DNA of 19,452 nt from Solirubrobacteraceae bacterium (GCA_024710825.1 JANJUA010000213.1:1-19452); one strand, 5' to 3'; shown: positions 6,570-14,398, counted from the first letter of the stretch. Program-made: numbers and translations. Notes: generated from the letters alone by a model not told the origin.

Positions 6570-7997
6570 GTGCCCGCTGCCGCCGACGTCTCCGAGGGCC
6601 GCGACGCGGCCGTCGGCGGGGCGCTGCGGGCGGGCGGCTTCCTCGCCGGCCAGCTCCTGACGGTCGGCGCGGTCGCGCTGCTGTTCCGCCACCTCGGCGT
6701 CGACGACACCGGCCGCTACGTGACGGTGCTGTCGCTCGTGGCGATCGTCGGCGGGCTGACCGACCTCGGCCTGACGACGCTCGGCGTCCGCGAGCTCGCC
6801 AAGGCGCCCGACGGCGCCCGGCGGGCGCTCATGGCCGACCTGCTGGGCCTGCGGCTCGCGGCGACGGTGGCCGGCGTGGCGCTCGTCGTGGCGCTCGCCG
6901 CGGTGGCCGGCCAGGAGACCACGGTCGTGGCGGGCACGGCGCTGGCGGGGCTGGGGCTCGTGGTCCAGAACGCCGGGACGACGCTCGGCATGGACCTGCT
7001 CGTGCGCCTGCGCGCGGGCCGCATGGCGTTGGCGGACCTCGTGCGACAGGCGGCCGCCGCCGCGCTGATCGTGGGCGGCGTGGCGGCGGGGGCTTCGCTG
7101 CTGCTCTTCTTCGCGCTGCTCGTGCCCGCCGCGCTGGCGGGCTTCGCCGTCGTGGTCGCGTCCGTGCGCGGAGCGCGCGTCGCCCCCTCGGGCGAGCCGC
7201 GCCGCTGGGCGCCGCTGCTGCGCCAGACGATCCCGTTCGCGGTCGCCGCGGCGGCCAGCGTCCTGTTCTTCCGCGTGGCGGTGGTCGAGATGGCGCTGCT
7301 GGCCTCCGAGCGCGACACCGGGCTCTTCGGCGCGTCGTTTCGCGTCGTCGAGGTGCTGAGCGTCCTGCCGGCGCTCGCCGTGACCGCGGCGTTCCCGGTG
7401 TTCACGCGGGCGGCCGCCGCCGGCGACGACGACCGCCTGCGCTCGGCGGTGGCGCGCGTGTCGCAGGCCTGCGCCGCGGTGGGCGCGGGCCTGGCGCTCG
7501 GGCTGGCGCTGGGCGCCCCGGCGGTGATCGAGGTCGTGGCCGGCGGCGAGTTCGACGACGCCGCGCCGATCCTGCGCATCCAGGCGGCGGCGCTGTTCGC
7601 CTCGTTCGTCGCGGCGCCGTGGGGCTTCGCGCTGCTGTCGCTGGGGCGTGAGCGCACGCTCATGTGGCTGAACGTCGGCGGCGTGGCCGTGGCCGCCGCG
7701 GTCGGCGCGGCGTTGATCTCGGCGCACGGGGCGCGGGGCGGCGCGGTGGCGACGGTGCTCGGCGAGGTCGGCCTCGCGCTCTCCTTCGGCCTGGCGCTCG
7801 CGCTCGCCCACGCTCGCCTGCGCCCGTCGGCGGCGCTGCTGTCCCGCGTGCTCGCGGCGGCCGCGGTCGGCGCGGCGGCGGCCTTGGCGCCGCTGCCGTC
7901 AGCGCTCGTCGCGGTGCTCGGCTTGGCGCTCTACGCCGCGGCGCTGCGGCTGCTCGGCGGCTGGCCGGACCTGTCGGCGTTCCGGCCGGTGCGCTGA
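6570..7997 (+). CDS. polysaccharide flippase, Wzx/MATE-like
   Basis: This 475-residue integral membrane protein is made of about 12-14 hydrophobic segments separated by short Arg-rich loops, for example LLTVGAVALLFRHLGVDDTGRY near residues 29-50 and VTVLSLVAIVGGLTDLGLTTLGVREL just after. The motif LGV.DTG.Y...L.......L.DLGL...GVREL is typical of oligosaccharide/O-antigen flippases of the MOP superfamily. These move undecaprenyl-linked repeat units across the membrane. The GTG at 6570 follows a TACGAT box and leaves a short cytosolic N-terminus (PAAADVSEGRDAAVGG). It is divergent from the WecG-type gene and followed 37 nt later by the acyltransferase on the same strand, so the two are probably co-transcribed. 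Specific substrate cannot be read from the sequence. Confidence 0.88.
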   Translation: MPAAADVSEGRDAAVGGALRAGGFLAGQLLTVGAVALLFRHLGVDDTGRYVTVLSLVAIVGGLTDLGLTTLGVRELAKAPDGARRALMADLLGLRLAATVAGVALVVALAAVAGQETTVVAGTALAGLGLVVQNAGTTLGMDLLVRLRAGRMALADLVRQAAAAALIVGGVAAGASLLLFFALLVPAALAGFAVVVASVRGARVAPSGEPRRWAPLLRQTIPFAVAAAASVLFFRVAVVEMALLASERDTGLFGASFRVVEVLSVLPALAVTAAFPVFTRAAAAGDDDRLRSAVARVSQACAAVGAGLALGLALGAPAVIEVVAGGEFDDAAPILRIQAAALFASFVAAPWGFALLSLGRERTLMWLNVGGVAVAAAVGAALISAHGARGGAVATVLGEVGLALSFGLALALAHARLRPSAALLSRVLAAAAVGAAAALAPLPSALVAVLGLALYAAALRLLGGWPDLSAFRPVR

Positions 7998-8021
7998 CCC
8001 GCGAGCCGGTTTTGGCATGGT

Positions 8022-8027
8022 GAGGGG
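8022..8027 (+). promoter_or_regulatory. Shine-Dalgarno site deciding the acyltransferase start
   Basis: GAGGGG lies 7 nt before the ATG at 8035 and supports that start over the in-frame ATG at 8017 and GTG at 8020, which would lie upstream of the site. Confidence 0.5.
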
Positions 8028-8034
8028 CGACCTC

Positions 8035-10083
8035 ATGGTCGCCGACTCGAGCCAGAAAGCGACGACGCCGGTCTCGGGCGCCGCCACAGCCGAAGGCTTC
8101 CGCCGGGACATCCAGGGAGTGCGAGGCTTCGCCCTCGTGCTGGTCCTCGCCTGCCATGCGGGGATCCCGCTGGCCGAGGGCGGCTTCGTCGGCCTCGACA
8201 TCTTCTTCGTGCTGTCGGGGTTCCTCATCACGGGGCTGATCCTCAAGGAGGTGCAGCGGACCGGCGGCGTGTCGCTGCTGCGCTTCTACGCCCGCCGCGC
8301 CCGGCGGCTGCTCCCGCTGGCCGTGACGGTCCTGGCGGTGATCCTCGTCCTCGCGGCCGTGCTGTTCACGCCGATCCGCGCGTACGAGACCTCGTGGGAC
8401 GCGGTGGCCGCCGCGCTGTACGTCGTCAACTGGCGCTACGTCGTCGAGGCGGTCGACTACTTCGCCTTCGAGGATCCCGACGTCAGCCCGGTCCAGCACT
8501 ACTGGTCGCTGTCGGTCGAGGAGCAGTTCTACCTGCTGTGGCCCCTGCTGATCTTCGTCGCGATCGCGCTGTTCGCGCGCAACGGCCGGTCGGTCCGTCC
8601 GGCGCTGTGGGGCCTCGTCGCGACGATCGGGCTGGGCTCGCTCGCGTACAGCATCTGGTACAGCGCGGTCGACATCCAGGCGGCGTACTTCTCGAGCCTG
8701 ACGCGCGTGTGGGAGATCCTGGTCGGATGCGCTCTCGCGCTCGCGCTGCCGGCGGGCCTGCGCATGCCGCGCCTGCTCTCCGGAGCCCTCGCGGCCGGCG
8801 GCCTCGCCGTGCTGGTCTGGGCGACGGTGGCCTTCACCAACGACGTCCCGTACCCGGGCTGGCGGGCGCTGGCGCCGACGCTGGCCACCGCCGCGATCAT
8901 CGTGGCCGGGACCGCCGCCGTGCGGTCGCGGCCGATCGCGCTGCTGTGCGTCGCGCCGCTGCAGTACCTCGGGAAGATCTCCTACGCCTGGTACCTGTGG
9001 CACTGGCCCGCGCTCGTCTTCGCCGCGACGGTCTGGGGCCCGCTCACCATGGCCCAGAACATCGTGGTGACGCTCGCCGCCTGGGTGCCGACGATCGTGA
9101 CCCACCACCTGATCGAGGAGCGCTACCGCCACTCGCGCACACTGGCCCGGCGGCCGCGGCGGGCGATCGCGGTGGGGCTCGGCTGCACCGCGAGCGCCAC
9201 GGCGCTCGGGCTCGTGGTCGCAGGCGCTCAGAACACGGTCCCGGTCGCGAAGGGCAGCGAGGTGGAGGGCGCGAAGGCGATCGAGCAGGGGGAGCTGTTG
9301 CAGACGTCCGCGACGGCGATCAGGCCCGACCTGCGCGAGGCGGAGGAGGACCGCGGGCCGATGTTCGACGACGGCTGCCACCTGAAGAACGACGCCCGCG
9401 ACACGTCGCCCGAGTGCGTCTACGGGGAGCCGGGCTCGAAGCGGCGGGTGGTGCTGTTCGGCGATTCGCACGGGCTGCAGTACGCGCCCGCGATGCTGAA
9501 GCTGGCCAAGCGGCGGAGCTGGCGCCTGGTCAGCCTCACCCGCGGGGGCTGCACTCCGGCCGACGTCGCCTACCGGCCGGGCTGCGACAGGTGGCGCGAG
9601 AGCTCGATGCGCAGGATCGAGCGCGAGCGGCCGCGGCTCGTCGTGCTCAGCACCGGCACCGGCAACCGCTACGACGTGAAGGTCGACGGCGAGCGGCTCG
9701 ACCGCGAGGCCAGCGAGCCGTACCTCGCCGCCGGGCTGACGCGGACGCTGCGCCGGCTCCGCGCGACGGGGGCGAAGGTCGTGGTGATCCGCGACCAGGC
9801 GCGGGCGCCGTTCAACGTCGCCGCCTGCGTCTCCGACCACGTCGACGACCTGGCGGAGTGCTCGTTCCGCCCGAAGCGCTCGTCCAAGCTGGCGCACGAC
9901 GCCAAGGCCGCCCGCCGGGTGCGCGGCGTCAAGCTCGTCGACCCGCTGAAGCTGCTCTGTCCCGACGACCGCTGCCCCGCGGTGATCGGCAACGCGCTCG
10001 TGTACCGCAACACCTACCACCTGAGCGCGACGTTCGCGGAGACGATGGCGCCGTGGCTGGGCCGTCGCCTGCCACGGCTCTAG
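8035..10083 (+). CDS. membrane acyltransferase 3 with C-terminal SGNH domain (OafA/OatA type)
   Basis: This 682-residue fusion has two parts. Residues 23-395 are an acyltransferase-3 domain with about ten membrane segments: RRDIQGVRGFALVLVLACHAG, with conserved H41, then GGFVGLDIFFVLSGFLIT (49-66), RFYARRARRLLP (83-94) and QHYWSLSVEEQFYLLWP (154-170). Residues 470-682 are an extracytoplasmic SGNH hydrolase-like domain starting VVLFGDSHGLQY (472-483, S478) and ending YRNTYHLSATFAETMAPWL (657-675, H662). Such proteins pass acyl groups across the membrane onto O-antigen, peptidoglycan or other glycans. The position expected to hold the catalytic Asp, three residues before H662, is Asn659. It probably shares a transcript with the flippase and is convergent with the FAD oxidase gene. 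Confidence 0.92.
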   Translation: MVADSSQKATTPVSGAATAEGFRRDIQGVRGFALVLVLACHAGIPLAEGGFVGLDIFFVLSGFLITGLILKEVQRTGGVSLLRFYARRARRLLPLAVTVLAVILVLAAVLFTPIRAYETSWDAVAAALYVVNWRYVVEAVDYFAFEDPDVSPVQHYWSLSVEEQFYLLWPLLIFVAIALFARNGRSVRPALWGLVATIGLGSLAYSIWYSAVDIQAAYFSSLTRVWEILVGCALALALPAGLRMPRLLSGALAAGGLAVLVWATVAFTNDVPYPGWRALAPTLATAAIIVAGTAAVRSRPIALLCVAPLQYLGKISYAWYLWHWPALVFAATVWGPLTMAQNIVVTLAAWVPTIVTHHLIEERYRHSRTLARRPRRAIAVGLGCTASATALGLVVAGAQNTVPVAKGSEVEGAKAIEQGELLQTSATAIRPDLREAEEDRGPMFDDGCHLKNDARDTSPECVYGEPGSKRRVVLFGDSHGLQYAPAMLKLAKRRSWRLVSLTRGGCTPADVAYRPGCDRWRESSMRRIERERPRLVVLSTGTGNRYDVKVDGERLDREASEPYLAAGLTRTLRRLRATGAKVVVIRDQARAPFNVAACVSDHVDDLAECSFRPKRSSKLAHDAKAARRVRGVKLVDPLKLLCPDDRCPAVIGNALVYRNTYHLSATFAETMAPWLGRRLPRL

Positions 10084-10155
10084 GGGTGCCGAGGCGGCGC
10101 CGCGCGGCCACTGGAGCCGTCATCGCGAATCGGACCCCGCCCACCCCCACTGGGC

Positions 10156-11355
10156 CTACAGCCGTTCGATCTCGTCGGCGACGTGGCGGGCGATGGCCAG
10201 CGACGAGGTCGCGGCGGGGGAGGGCGCGTTGCGGACGTGCAGCGCGCGCGCCGTGTGAGAGAAGACGAAGTCGTCGACGAGGCGGCCGGCGCGCGTGAGC
10301 GCCTGGGCGCGCACGCCCGCGAACGCCGGCTCGACGTCGTCCACGGTCAGCTCCGGCACGAACCGCGCGGCGGCCCGCACGAACGCGGAGCGCCGCGCCG
10401 CGTGGCGCAGCTCGACCGCCCCCGTCCGCCACCAGCGCGCGAACATGCGCCAGGAGCCGGGCCAGCGCAGCGTGTCCGCCAGGTCGCGCCCCGACACGCG
10501 CCCCAGCCGGTAGGCGTCGCGCGCCCCGGCGAGCAGCGCGGTCGGCCCGACCAGCACCTCGCCGCTCGTGTGGCGTGTCAGGTGCACGCCGAGGAACGGC
10601 AGCGAGGGGTCCGGCACCGGGTAGATCAGCGAGCGCACGAGATGGCGCCGCTCCGGCTTCAGCCGCAGGTACGCGCCGCGGAACGGCACGATCCGCGGGT
10701 CCGCGTCGGCACCCGCGGCGACCGCCAGGCGGTCCGACCACGCGCCCGCGCAGAACACCGCCCGGCCCGCCTCCAGCTCGCCTCGCGCGTGGCGCAGCAC
10801 GATCGAGCGCGCCCGCGGCAGCACGGCCTCGACGCCGCAGCCTCCGAACACCGCGCCGACGTCGTCGGCGAGCGCTCGCGCCACGCCGCCGAAGTCGGCG
10901 ATCCCGGTGGCCGGCGAGTGCAGGCCCGCGATCCCCGCCGCGTGCGGCTCGAGCGCGCGGATCCCGTCCGCGTCCAGGCGCCGCAGCCCCGGCACCCCGT
11001 TCGCCCGCCCCCGGCGCTCCAGCTCGTCGAGGCGCCCGAGCTCCCCGGCCGAGGTCGCCACGATGACCTTCCCGCACGTCTCGTGGGCGACCCCGCGCTC
11101 CTCGCAGTACGCCGCCAGCTCGCGCGCGCCCTCGACGCAGAGGCGAGCCTTCAGCGAGCCGGGCTCGTAGTAGATGCCCGCGTGCACGACGCCCGAGTTG
11201 TGGCCCGTCTGGTGCGCGCCCACCTCGTCCTCGCGCTCGAGCACCACGACGCTGCGCGCGGGGTCGCGCGCAAGCAGCTCGCGCGCCACCGCGAGCCCGA
11301 GGATTCCCGCGCCGACGACGGCGACGTCACAGCGGTCGGGGGGCGGGTCGGCCAC
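10156..11355 (-). CDS. lhgO: FAD-dependent oxidoreductase, L-2-hydroxyglutarate oxidase (LhgO) family
   Basis: From the GTG at 11355 the protein is 399 residues. It has the DAO-fold FAD loop VVGAGILGLAVAREL (13-27), the ADP-ribose-binding E40, and the family signature HQTGHNSGVVHAGIYYEPGS (48-67). Later signatures are FRGAYL and HLTRHTSGEVLVGPTA. LhgO oxidises L-2-hydroxyglutarate to 2-oxoglutarate, passing electrons to the membrane quinone pool or to oxygen. A metabolic repair or lysine-catabolism role is usual, so its place among glycan genes is unexpected, and it could oxidise another 2-hydroxyacid. The frame stays open upstream to 11430, but a TACGCT box 9 nt before the GTG at 11355 and poor family fit of the extra 25 residues favour the shorter form. 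It is divergent from the wbpA-like gene and convergent with the acyltransferase. Confidence 0.85.
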   Translation of the reverse strand: MADPPPDRCDVAVVGAGILGLAVARELLARDPARSVVVLEREDEVGAHQTGHNSGVVHAGIYYEPGSLKARLCVEGARELAAYCEERGVAHETCGKVIVATSAGELGRLDELERRGRANGVPGLRRLDADGIRALEPHAAGIAGLHSPATGIADFGGVARALADDVGAVFGGCGVEAVLPRARSIVLRHARGELEAGRAVFCAGAWSDRLAVAAGADADPRIVPFRGAYLRLKPERRHLVRSLIYPVPDPSLPFLGVHLTRHTSGEVLVGPTALLAGARDAYRLGRVSGRDLADTLRWPGSWRMFARWWRTGAVELRHAARRSAFVRAAARFVPELTVDDVEPAFAGVRAQALTRAGRLVDDFVFSHTARALHVRNAPSPAATSSLAIARHVADEIERL

Positions 11356-11364
11356 GGCCGAGGC

Positions 11365-11370
11365 AGCGTA
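11365..11370 (-). promoter_or_regulatory. -10 box of a probable leaderless promoter for lhgO
   Basis: On the minus strand TACGCT lies 9 nt before the GTG at 11355 within ctacgctgc, the same 9-mer that precedes the divergent gene at 11423. No Shine-Dalgarno sequence lies between box and start codon. Confidence 0.45.
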
Positions 11371-11408
11371 GGCGAAAGGCCTCGCCACGGGCCATCGGGC
11401 CGGAAAGC

Positions 11409-11414
11409 TACGCT
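11409..11414 (+). promoter_or_regulatory. -10 box of a probable leaderless promoter for the wbpA-like operon
   Basis: TACGCT lies 8 nt before the ATG at 11423 within ctacgctgc, identical to the box facing the other way at 11365. The divergent boxes are 38 bp apart, so polymerases would compete for the same region. Confidence 0.5.
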
Positions 11415-11422
11415 GCGGCGCT

Positions 11423-12670
11423 ATGAGCATCGGGATCGTGGGCCTCGGCTATGTCGGCCTGCCGCTCGCCGTGGCCTTCGCCGAGGCGGGCCACGACGTC
11501 GTCGGGCTGGACGTCGACCAGCGCAAGGTCGCCGCCCTCCGCGCGGGCGACTCCTACATCGAGGACATCCCCTCCGAGCGCCTGCGCGCCGTGGACGGCC
11601 GGATCAGGCCGACGACGCGCTACGCGGACCTCGCGGGCACCGAGGCGATCCTCGTCGCCGTGCCCACGCCGCTGACGCAGAACCGCGAGCCCGACCTCGG
11701 GCCGCTCATGGACTCGGCCCGCGCGGTCGCGGGCGTTCTGCAGAGCGGCCAGCTCGTGGTGCTCGAGTCGACGACCTACCCCGGCACCACGCGCGAGCAG
11801 CTCGTGCCGCTGCTGGAGGAGTCGGGGCTCGGCGCGGGCCGCGACTTCCACCTCGCCTTCTCGCCCGAGCGCGTCGACCCGGGCCGCACGGACTTCACGC
11901 TGCGCACGACGCCGAAGGTCGTCGGCGGGCTGACCGAGGGGTGCGCGGACCGCGCTGTCGAGCTCTACGAGCGGGTCTGCGACACCGTCGTGCGCGTCTC
12001 GAGCCCCGAGGTCGCCGAGCTGACCAAGCTGCTGGAGAACATCTTCCGCAGCGTCAACATCGCGCTGGTCAACGAGCTGGCGATGCTCACCGACCGGATG
12101 GGGATCGACATCTGGGAGGTCGTCGACGCGGCCTCCACGAAGCCGTACGGGTTCATGCGCTTCGAGCCGGGCCCCGGGATGGGCGGCCACTGCCTGCCGG
12201 TCGACCCGTTCTACCTGAGCTGGCGCGCCCGCGAGTTCGACATGACCACCGAGTTCATCGAGCTCGCCGGCCGGATCAACCAGCAGATGCCCTACCACTG
12301 CGTCGCCCGGATCGAGCGCGCGCTCAACGACCAGGGCAAGGCCGTCCGGGGGGCGAAGGTCGGGCTGCTGGGCGTCTCCTACAAGGCGGGCGTCGGCGAC
12401 GTGCGCGAGAGCCCCGCGCTGAAGATCGTCACGCTGCTGCAGGCGCTCGGCGCGGAGCTGCACTACCACGACGAGTACGTGCCGGAGGTCCGCGAGGCGG
12501 AGCTGCGCCACGAGCCGCTCGACGACGTGGTCGACGGCGCCGACCTGCTCGTGGTCGTCACCGCGCACCCGGGCATCGACCACGGCGCGCTGGCCGGGCG
12601 CGTCCCCGCGCTGCTGGACCTGCGCGGCGTCACCCGCGACCTGGCGGCGGCGAACGTCGTGCGCCTGTGA
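11423..12670 (+). CDS. UDP-N-acetylglucosamine / UDP-sugar 6-dehydrogenase, WbpA-like
   Basis: This 415-residue protein has the NAD loop GIVGLGYVGLPLAVAFAEAG (4-23), LESTTYPGTT (114-123), SPERVDPG (147-154), K202/N206 in TKLLEN, catalytic C257 and D261 in GPGMGGHCLPVDPFYLSW (250-267), and the C-terminal domain KVGLLGVSYKAGVGDVRESP. SPER.DPG and GGHC.PVDP are typical of the WbpA/TviB group, which oxidises UDP-GlcNAc to UDP-GlcNAcA, rather than plain UDP-glucose dehydrogenase (FGGSCFPKD). The next two genes encode WbpB- and WbpD-like enzymes and overlap in series, which strengthens this assignment. It is the first gene of the operon, with a probable leaderless start. It is clearly different from the dehydrogenase at 4362-5609, so the locus can make two uronic acids. 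Confidence 0.9.
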   Translation: MSIGIVGLGYVGLPLAVAFAEAGHDVVGLDVDQRKVAALRAGDSYIEDIPSERLRAVDGRIRPTTRYADLAGTEAILVAVPTPLTQNREPDLGPLMDSARAVAGVLQSGQLVVLESTTYPGTTREQLVPLLEESGLGAGRDFHLAFSPERVDPGRTDFTLRTTPKVVGGLTEGCADRAVELYERVCDTVVRVSSPEVAELTKLLENIFRSVNIALVNELAMLTDRMGIDIWEVVDAASTKPYGFMRFEPGPGMGGHCLPVDPFYLSWRAREFDMTTEFIELAGRINQQMPYHCVARIERALNDQGKAVRGAKVGLLGVSYKAGVGDVRESPALKIVTLLQALGAELHYHDEYVPEVREAELRHEPLDDVVDGADLLVVVTAHPGIDHGALAGRVPALLDLRGVTRDLAAANVVRL

Positions 12671-13671
12671 GCCGGCTGCGCATCGGCGTCGTCGGGCTCG
12701 GCTACTGGGGGCCGAACCTGGCACGCAACTTCGACGCGCTGCCCGGCTGCGAGCTGGCCTGGCTGTGCGACGGGCGCGAAGACGTACGCGCCAAGTACGA
12801 GCCGGTCTACCGCAGCACGCGCTTCACCGGGGAGCTCGACGACCTCCTGGGCGACGACACGCTGGACGCGATCGTCCTCGCCACGCCCGTGCCGACCCAC
12901 GCCGATCTCGCCGTCCGGGTGCTCGAGGCCGGCAAGCACTGCTTCGTGGAGAAGCCGCTGGCGACGAACGTCGCCGACGCCGAGCGGGCCGTCGATGCGG
13001 CGCGGTCCGCCGGCCGCGTGCTCATGGTCGGCCATCTGCTGCAGTACCACCCGGGCGTCAACAAGCTCAAGGAGCTCGTCGACACGGGCGAGCTGGGCGA
13101 CATCCACTACATCTACGGCAACCGCCTGAACCTGGGTCAGCTGCGCGCGGAGGAGAACGCGCTGTGGTCGCTCGGCGCCCACGACATCTCCGTCGTGCTC
13201 CACCTCGCCGGCGACGAGGAGCCGTTTGAGTTCTCCGCCCGCGGCGAGAGCTACATGCGCTCGGGCATCGAGGACGTGGTCTTCGGCTTCATGCGCTTCC
13301 CGTCGGGCCTGTCGGCGCACCTGCATCTGAGCTGGCTGGACCCGCACAAGGAGCGCCGCTTCACCGTCGTGGGCTCGAAGCGGATGGCGACGTTCGACGA
13401 CATGGACCTCGAGCGCAAGGTGACGCTCTACGACAAGGGCTTCGACGAGAAGATCCGCTCCTACGGCGAGTACATCATGCGCTCGGGCGACATCTGGAGC
13501 CCGCGGGTGCCCAACGCCGAGCCGCTGCGGCTGGAGTGCCAGCACTTCCTCGACTGCGTCGAGGAAGGCCGGGCGCCGGTCTCCGACGGCGAGAGCGGGC
13601 TGCGGGTCGTGCGGGTCCTCGAGCGCCTCCAGGAGGAGCTCGACCGGTCGCGGAGGGAGCAGCATGTCTGA
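12667..13671 (+). CDS. Gfo/Idh/MocA oxidoreductase, WbpB/WlbA-like
   Basis: This 334-residue protein has an N-terminal NAD fold IGVVGLGYWGPNLARNF (6-22), the conserved EKPL (95-98, K96) after GKHCFV, and the catalytic segment NALWSLGAHDISVVLHL (164-180) with H172 and D173. WbpB/WlbA enzymes oxidise the 3-hydroxyl of UDP-GlcNAcA to a 3-keto sugar, which an aminotransferase (WbpE) then aminates. The GTG start overlaps the preceding stop by 4 nt (GTGA), and the stop lies inside the next gene, so all three genes are translationally coupled. The family is broad and substrate assignment rests on context. The GTG at 12667 is the natural start; no closer upstream start exists in frame outside the wbpA-like gene. 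Confidence 0.88.
   Translation: MSRLRIGVVGLGYWGPNLARNFDALPGCELAWLCDGREDVRAKYEPVYRSTRFTGELDDLLGDDTLDAIVLATPVPTHADLAVRVLEAGKHCFVEKPLATNVADAERAVDAARSAGRVLMVGHLLQYHPGVNKLKELVDTGELGDIHYIYGNRLNLGQLRAEENALWSLGAHDISVVLHLAGDEEPFEFSARGESYMRSGIEDVVFGFMRFPSGLSAHLHLSWLDPHKERRFTVVGSKRMATFDDMDLERKVTLYDKGFDEKIRSYGEYIMRSGDIWSPRVPNAEPLRLECQHFLDCVEEGRAPVSDGESGLRVVRVLERLQEELDRSRREQHV
13652..13657 (+). promoter_or_regulatory. Shine-Dalgarno site of the WbpD-like gene
   Basis: GGAGGG lies 6 nt before the ATG at 13664, inside the end of the WbpB-like gene, and supports the 8-nt overlapping start. Confidence 0.6.
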
Positions 13672-14356
13672 GCCGGTGCTGGGCGAAGGAGCCGTCGTCG
13701 GCGCGGGGGTGCTGTTCGGCGAGAACGTCGTCGTGCACCCCGGCACGGTCATCGGCGACGGCTGCGTGATCGAGGACAACGTCGTGCTCGGCAAGGTGCC
13801 GAAGCTCGCGCGGACCAGCGCGTCGGCGGACAGGGCGGCGCCGCCGCCGCTGGAGATCGGCGAGCGGGCGACGATCTGCTCAGGCGCCGTCGTCTTCGCC
13901 GGCGCCCGCATCGGCGACCGGGCGATCGTCGGCGACCAGGCCTACGTGCGCGAGCGCGCCGTGGTGGGAGTCGACAGCGTCGTGGGCCGCGGAACCGCGG
14001 TCGACAACGACGTCCGCATCGGCGAGCGCTGCAAGGTCCAGACGATGGTCTACCTGACCGCGTTCTCCGTGCTCGAGGACGACGTGTTCGTGGGCCCGTG
14101 CGCGATGACGACGAACGACGACACGATGAGCCGCCACGGCCCCGACTACGAGCTGCGTGGCGCGACGCTGCGGCGCGCGTGCCGGATAGGCGGCGGCGCG
14201 GTGCTCACGCCGGGCGTGGAGATCGGCGAGGAGGGCTTCGTCGCGGCGGGCGCGCTCGTCACGCGCGACGTCCCGCCGCGCGGCGTGGTCCTCGGGGTGC
14301 CGGCGCGGGTCGTCCGCGACGTGCCCGACGAGGATCTGCTCGAGCGCTGGCGCTGA
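13664..14356 (+). CDS. left-handed beta-helix N-acetyltransferase, WbpD-like
   Basis: This 230-residue protein is built almost wholly of hexapeptide repeats ([LIV]-G-x4), for example VIGDGCVIEDNVVLG (29-43), GERATICSGAVVFAGARIGDR (66-86) and RIGGGAVLTPGVEIGEEGFV (174-193). The insertion DDVFVGPCAMTTNDD (139-153) and the ending VVLGVPARVVRDV (208-220) match the WbpD/WlbB group, which acetylates the 3-amino group of UDP-GlcNAc3NA to give a 2,3-diacetamido uronic acid. It overlaps the WbpB-like gene by 8 nt. The order WbpA-WbpB-WbpD supports this role over other trimeric acetyltransferases. It is probably the last glycan gene of the operon, since the following gene has its own promoter-like box. 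Confidence 0.86.
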   Translation: MSEPVLGEGAVVGAGVLFGENVVVHPGTVIGDGCVIEDNVVLGKVPKLARTSASADRAAPPPLEIGERATICSGAVVFAGARIGDRAIVGDQAYVRERAVVGVDSVVGRGTAVDNDVRIGERCKVQTMVYLTAFSVLEDDVFVGPCAMTTNDDTMSRHGPDYELRGATLRRACRIGGGAVLTPGVEIGEEGFVAAGALVTRDVPPRGVVLGVPARVVRDVPDEDLLERWR

Positions 14357-14398
14357 GCGCCTGAACCGCACCTTGCAGGTCGCGGCGGTGTTCGTCGT

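Noticed and set aside
7660..10020. Long open frame on - opposite the flippase end and the acyltransferase
   Set aside because: The translation is dominated by R, H, D and P with no recognisable domain, while the plus strand encodes clear membrane and SGNH motifs.
10183..13671. Very long open frame on + (over 1,100 codons) whose first part lies antisense to lhgO and out of frame through the wbpA-like gene
   Set aside because: Only its last 334 codons (from GTG 12667) show a protein family. The rest is Arg/Gly/Ala-rich translation caused by high GC and lies over better supported genes.
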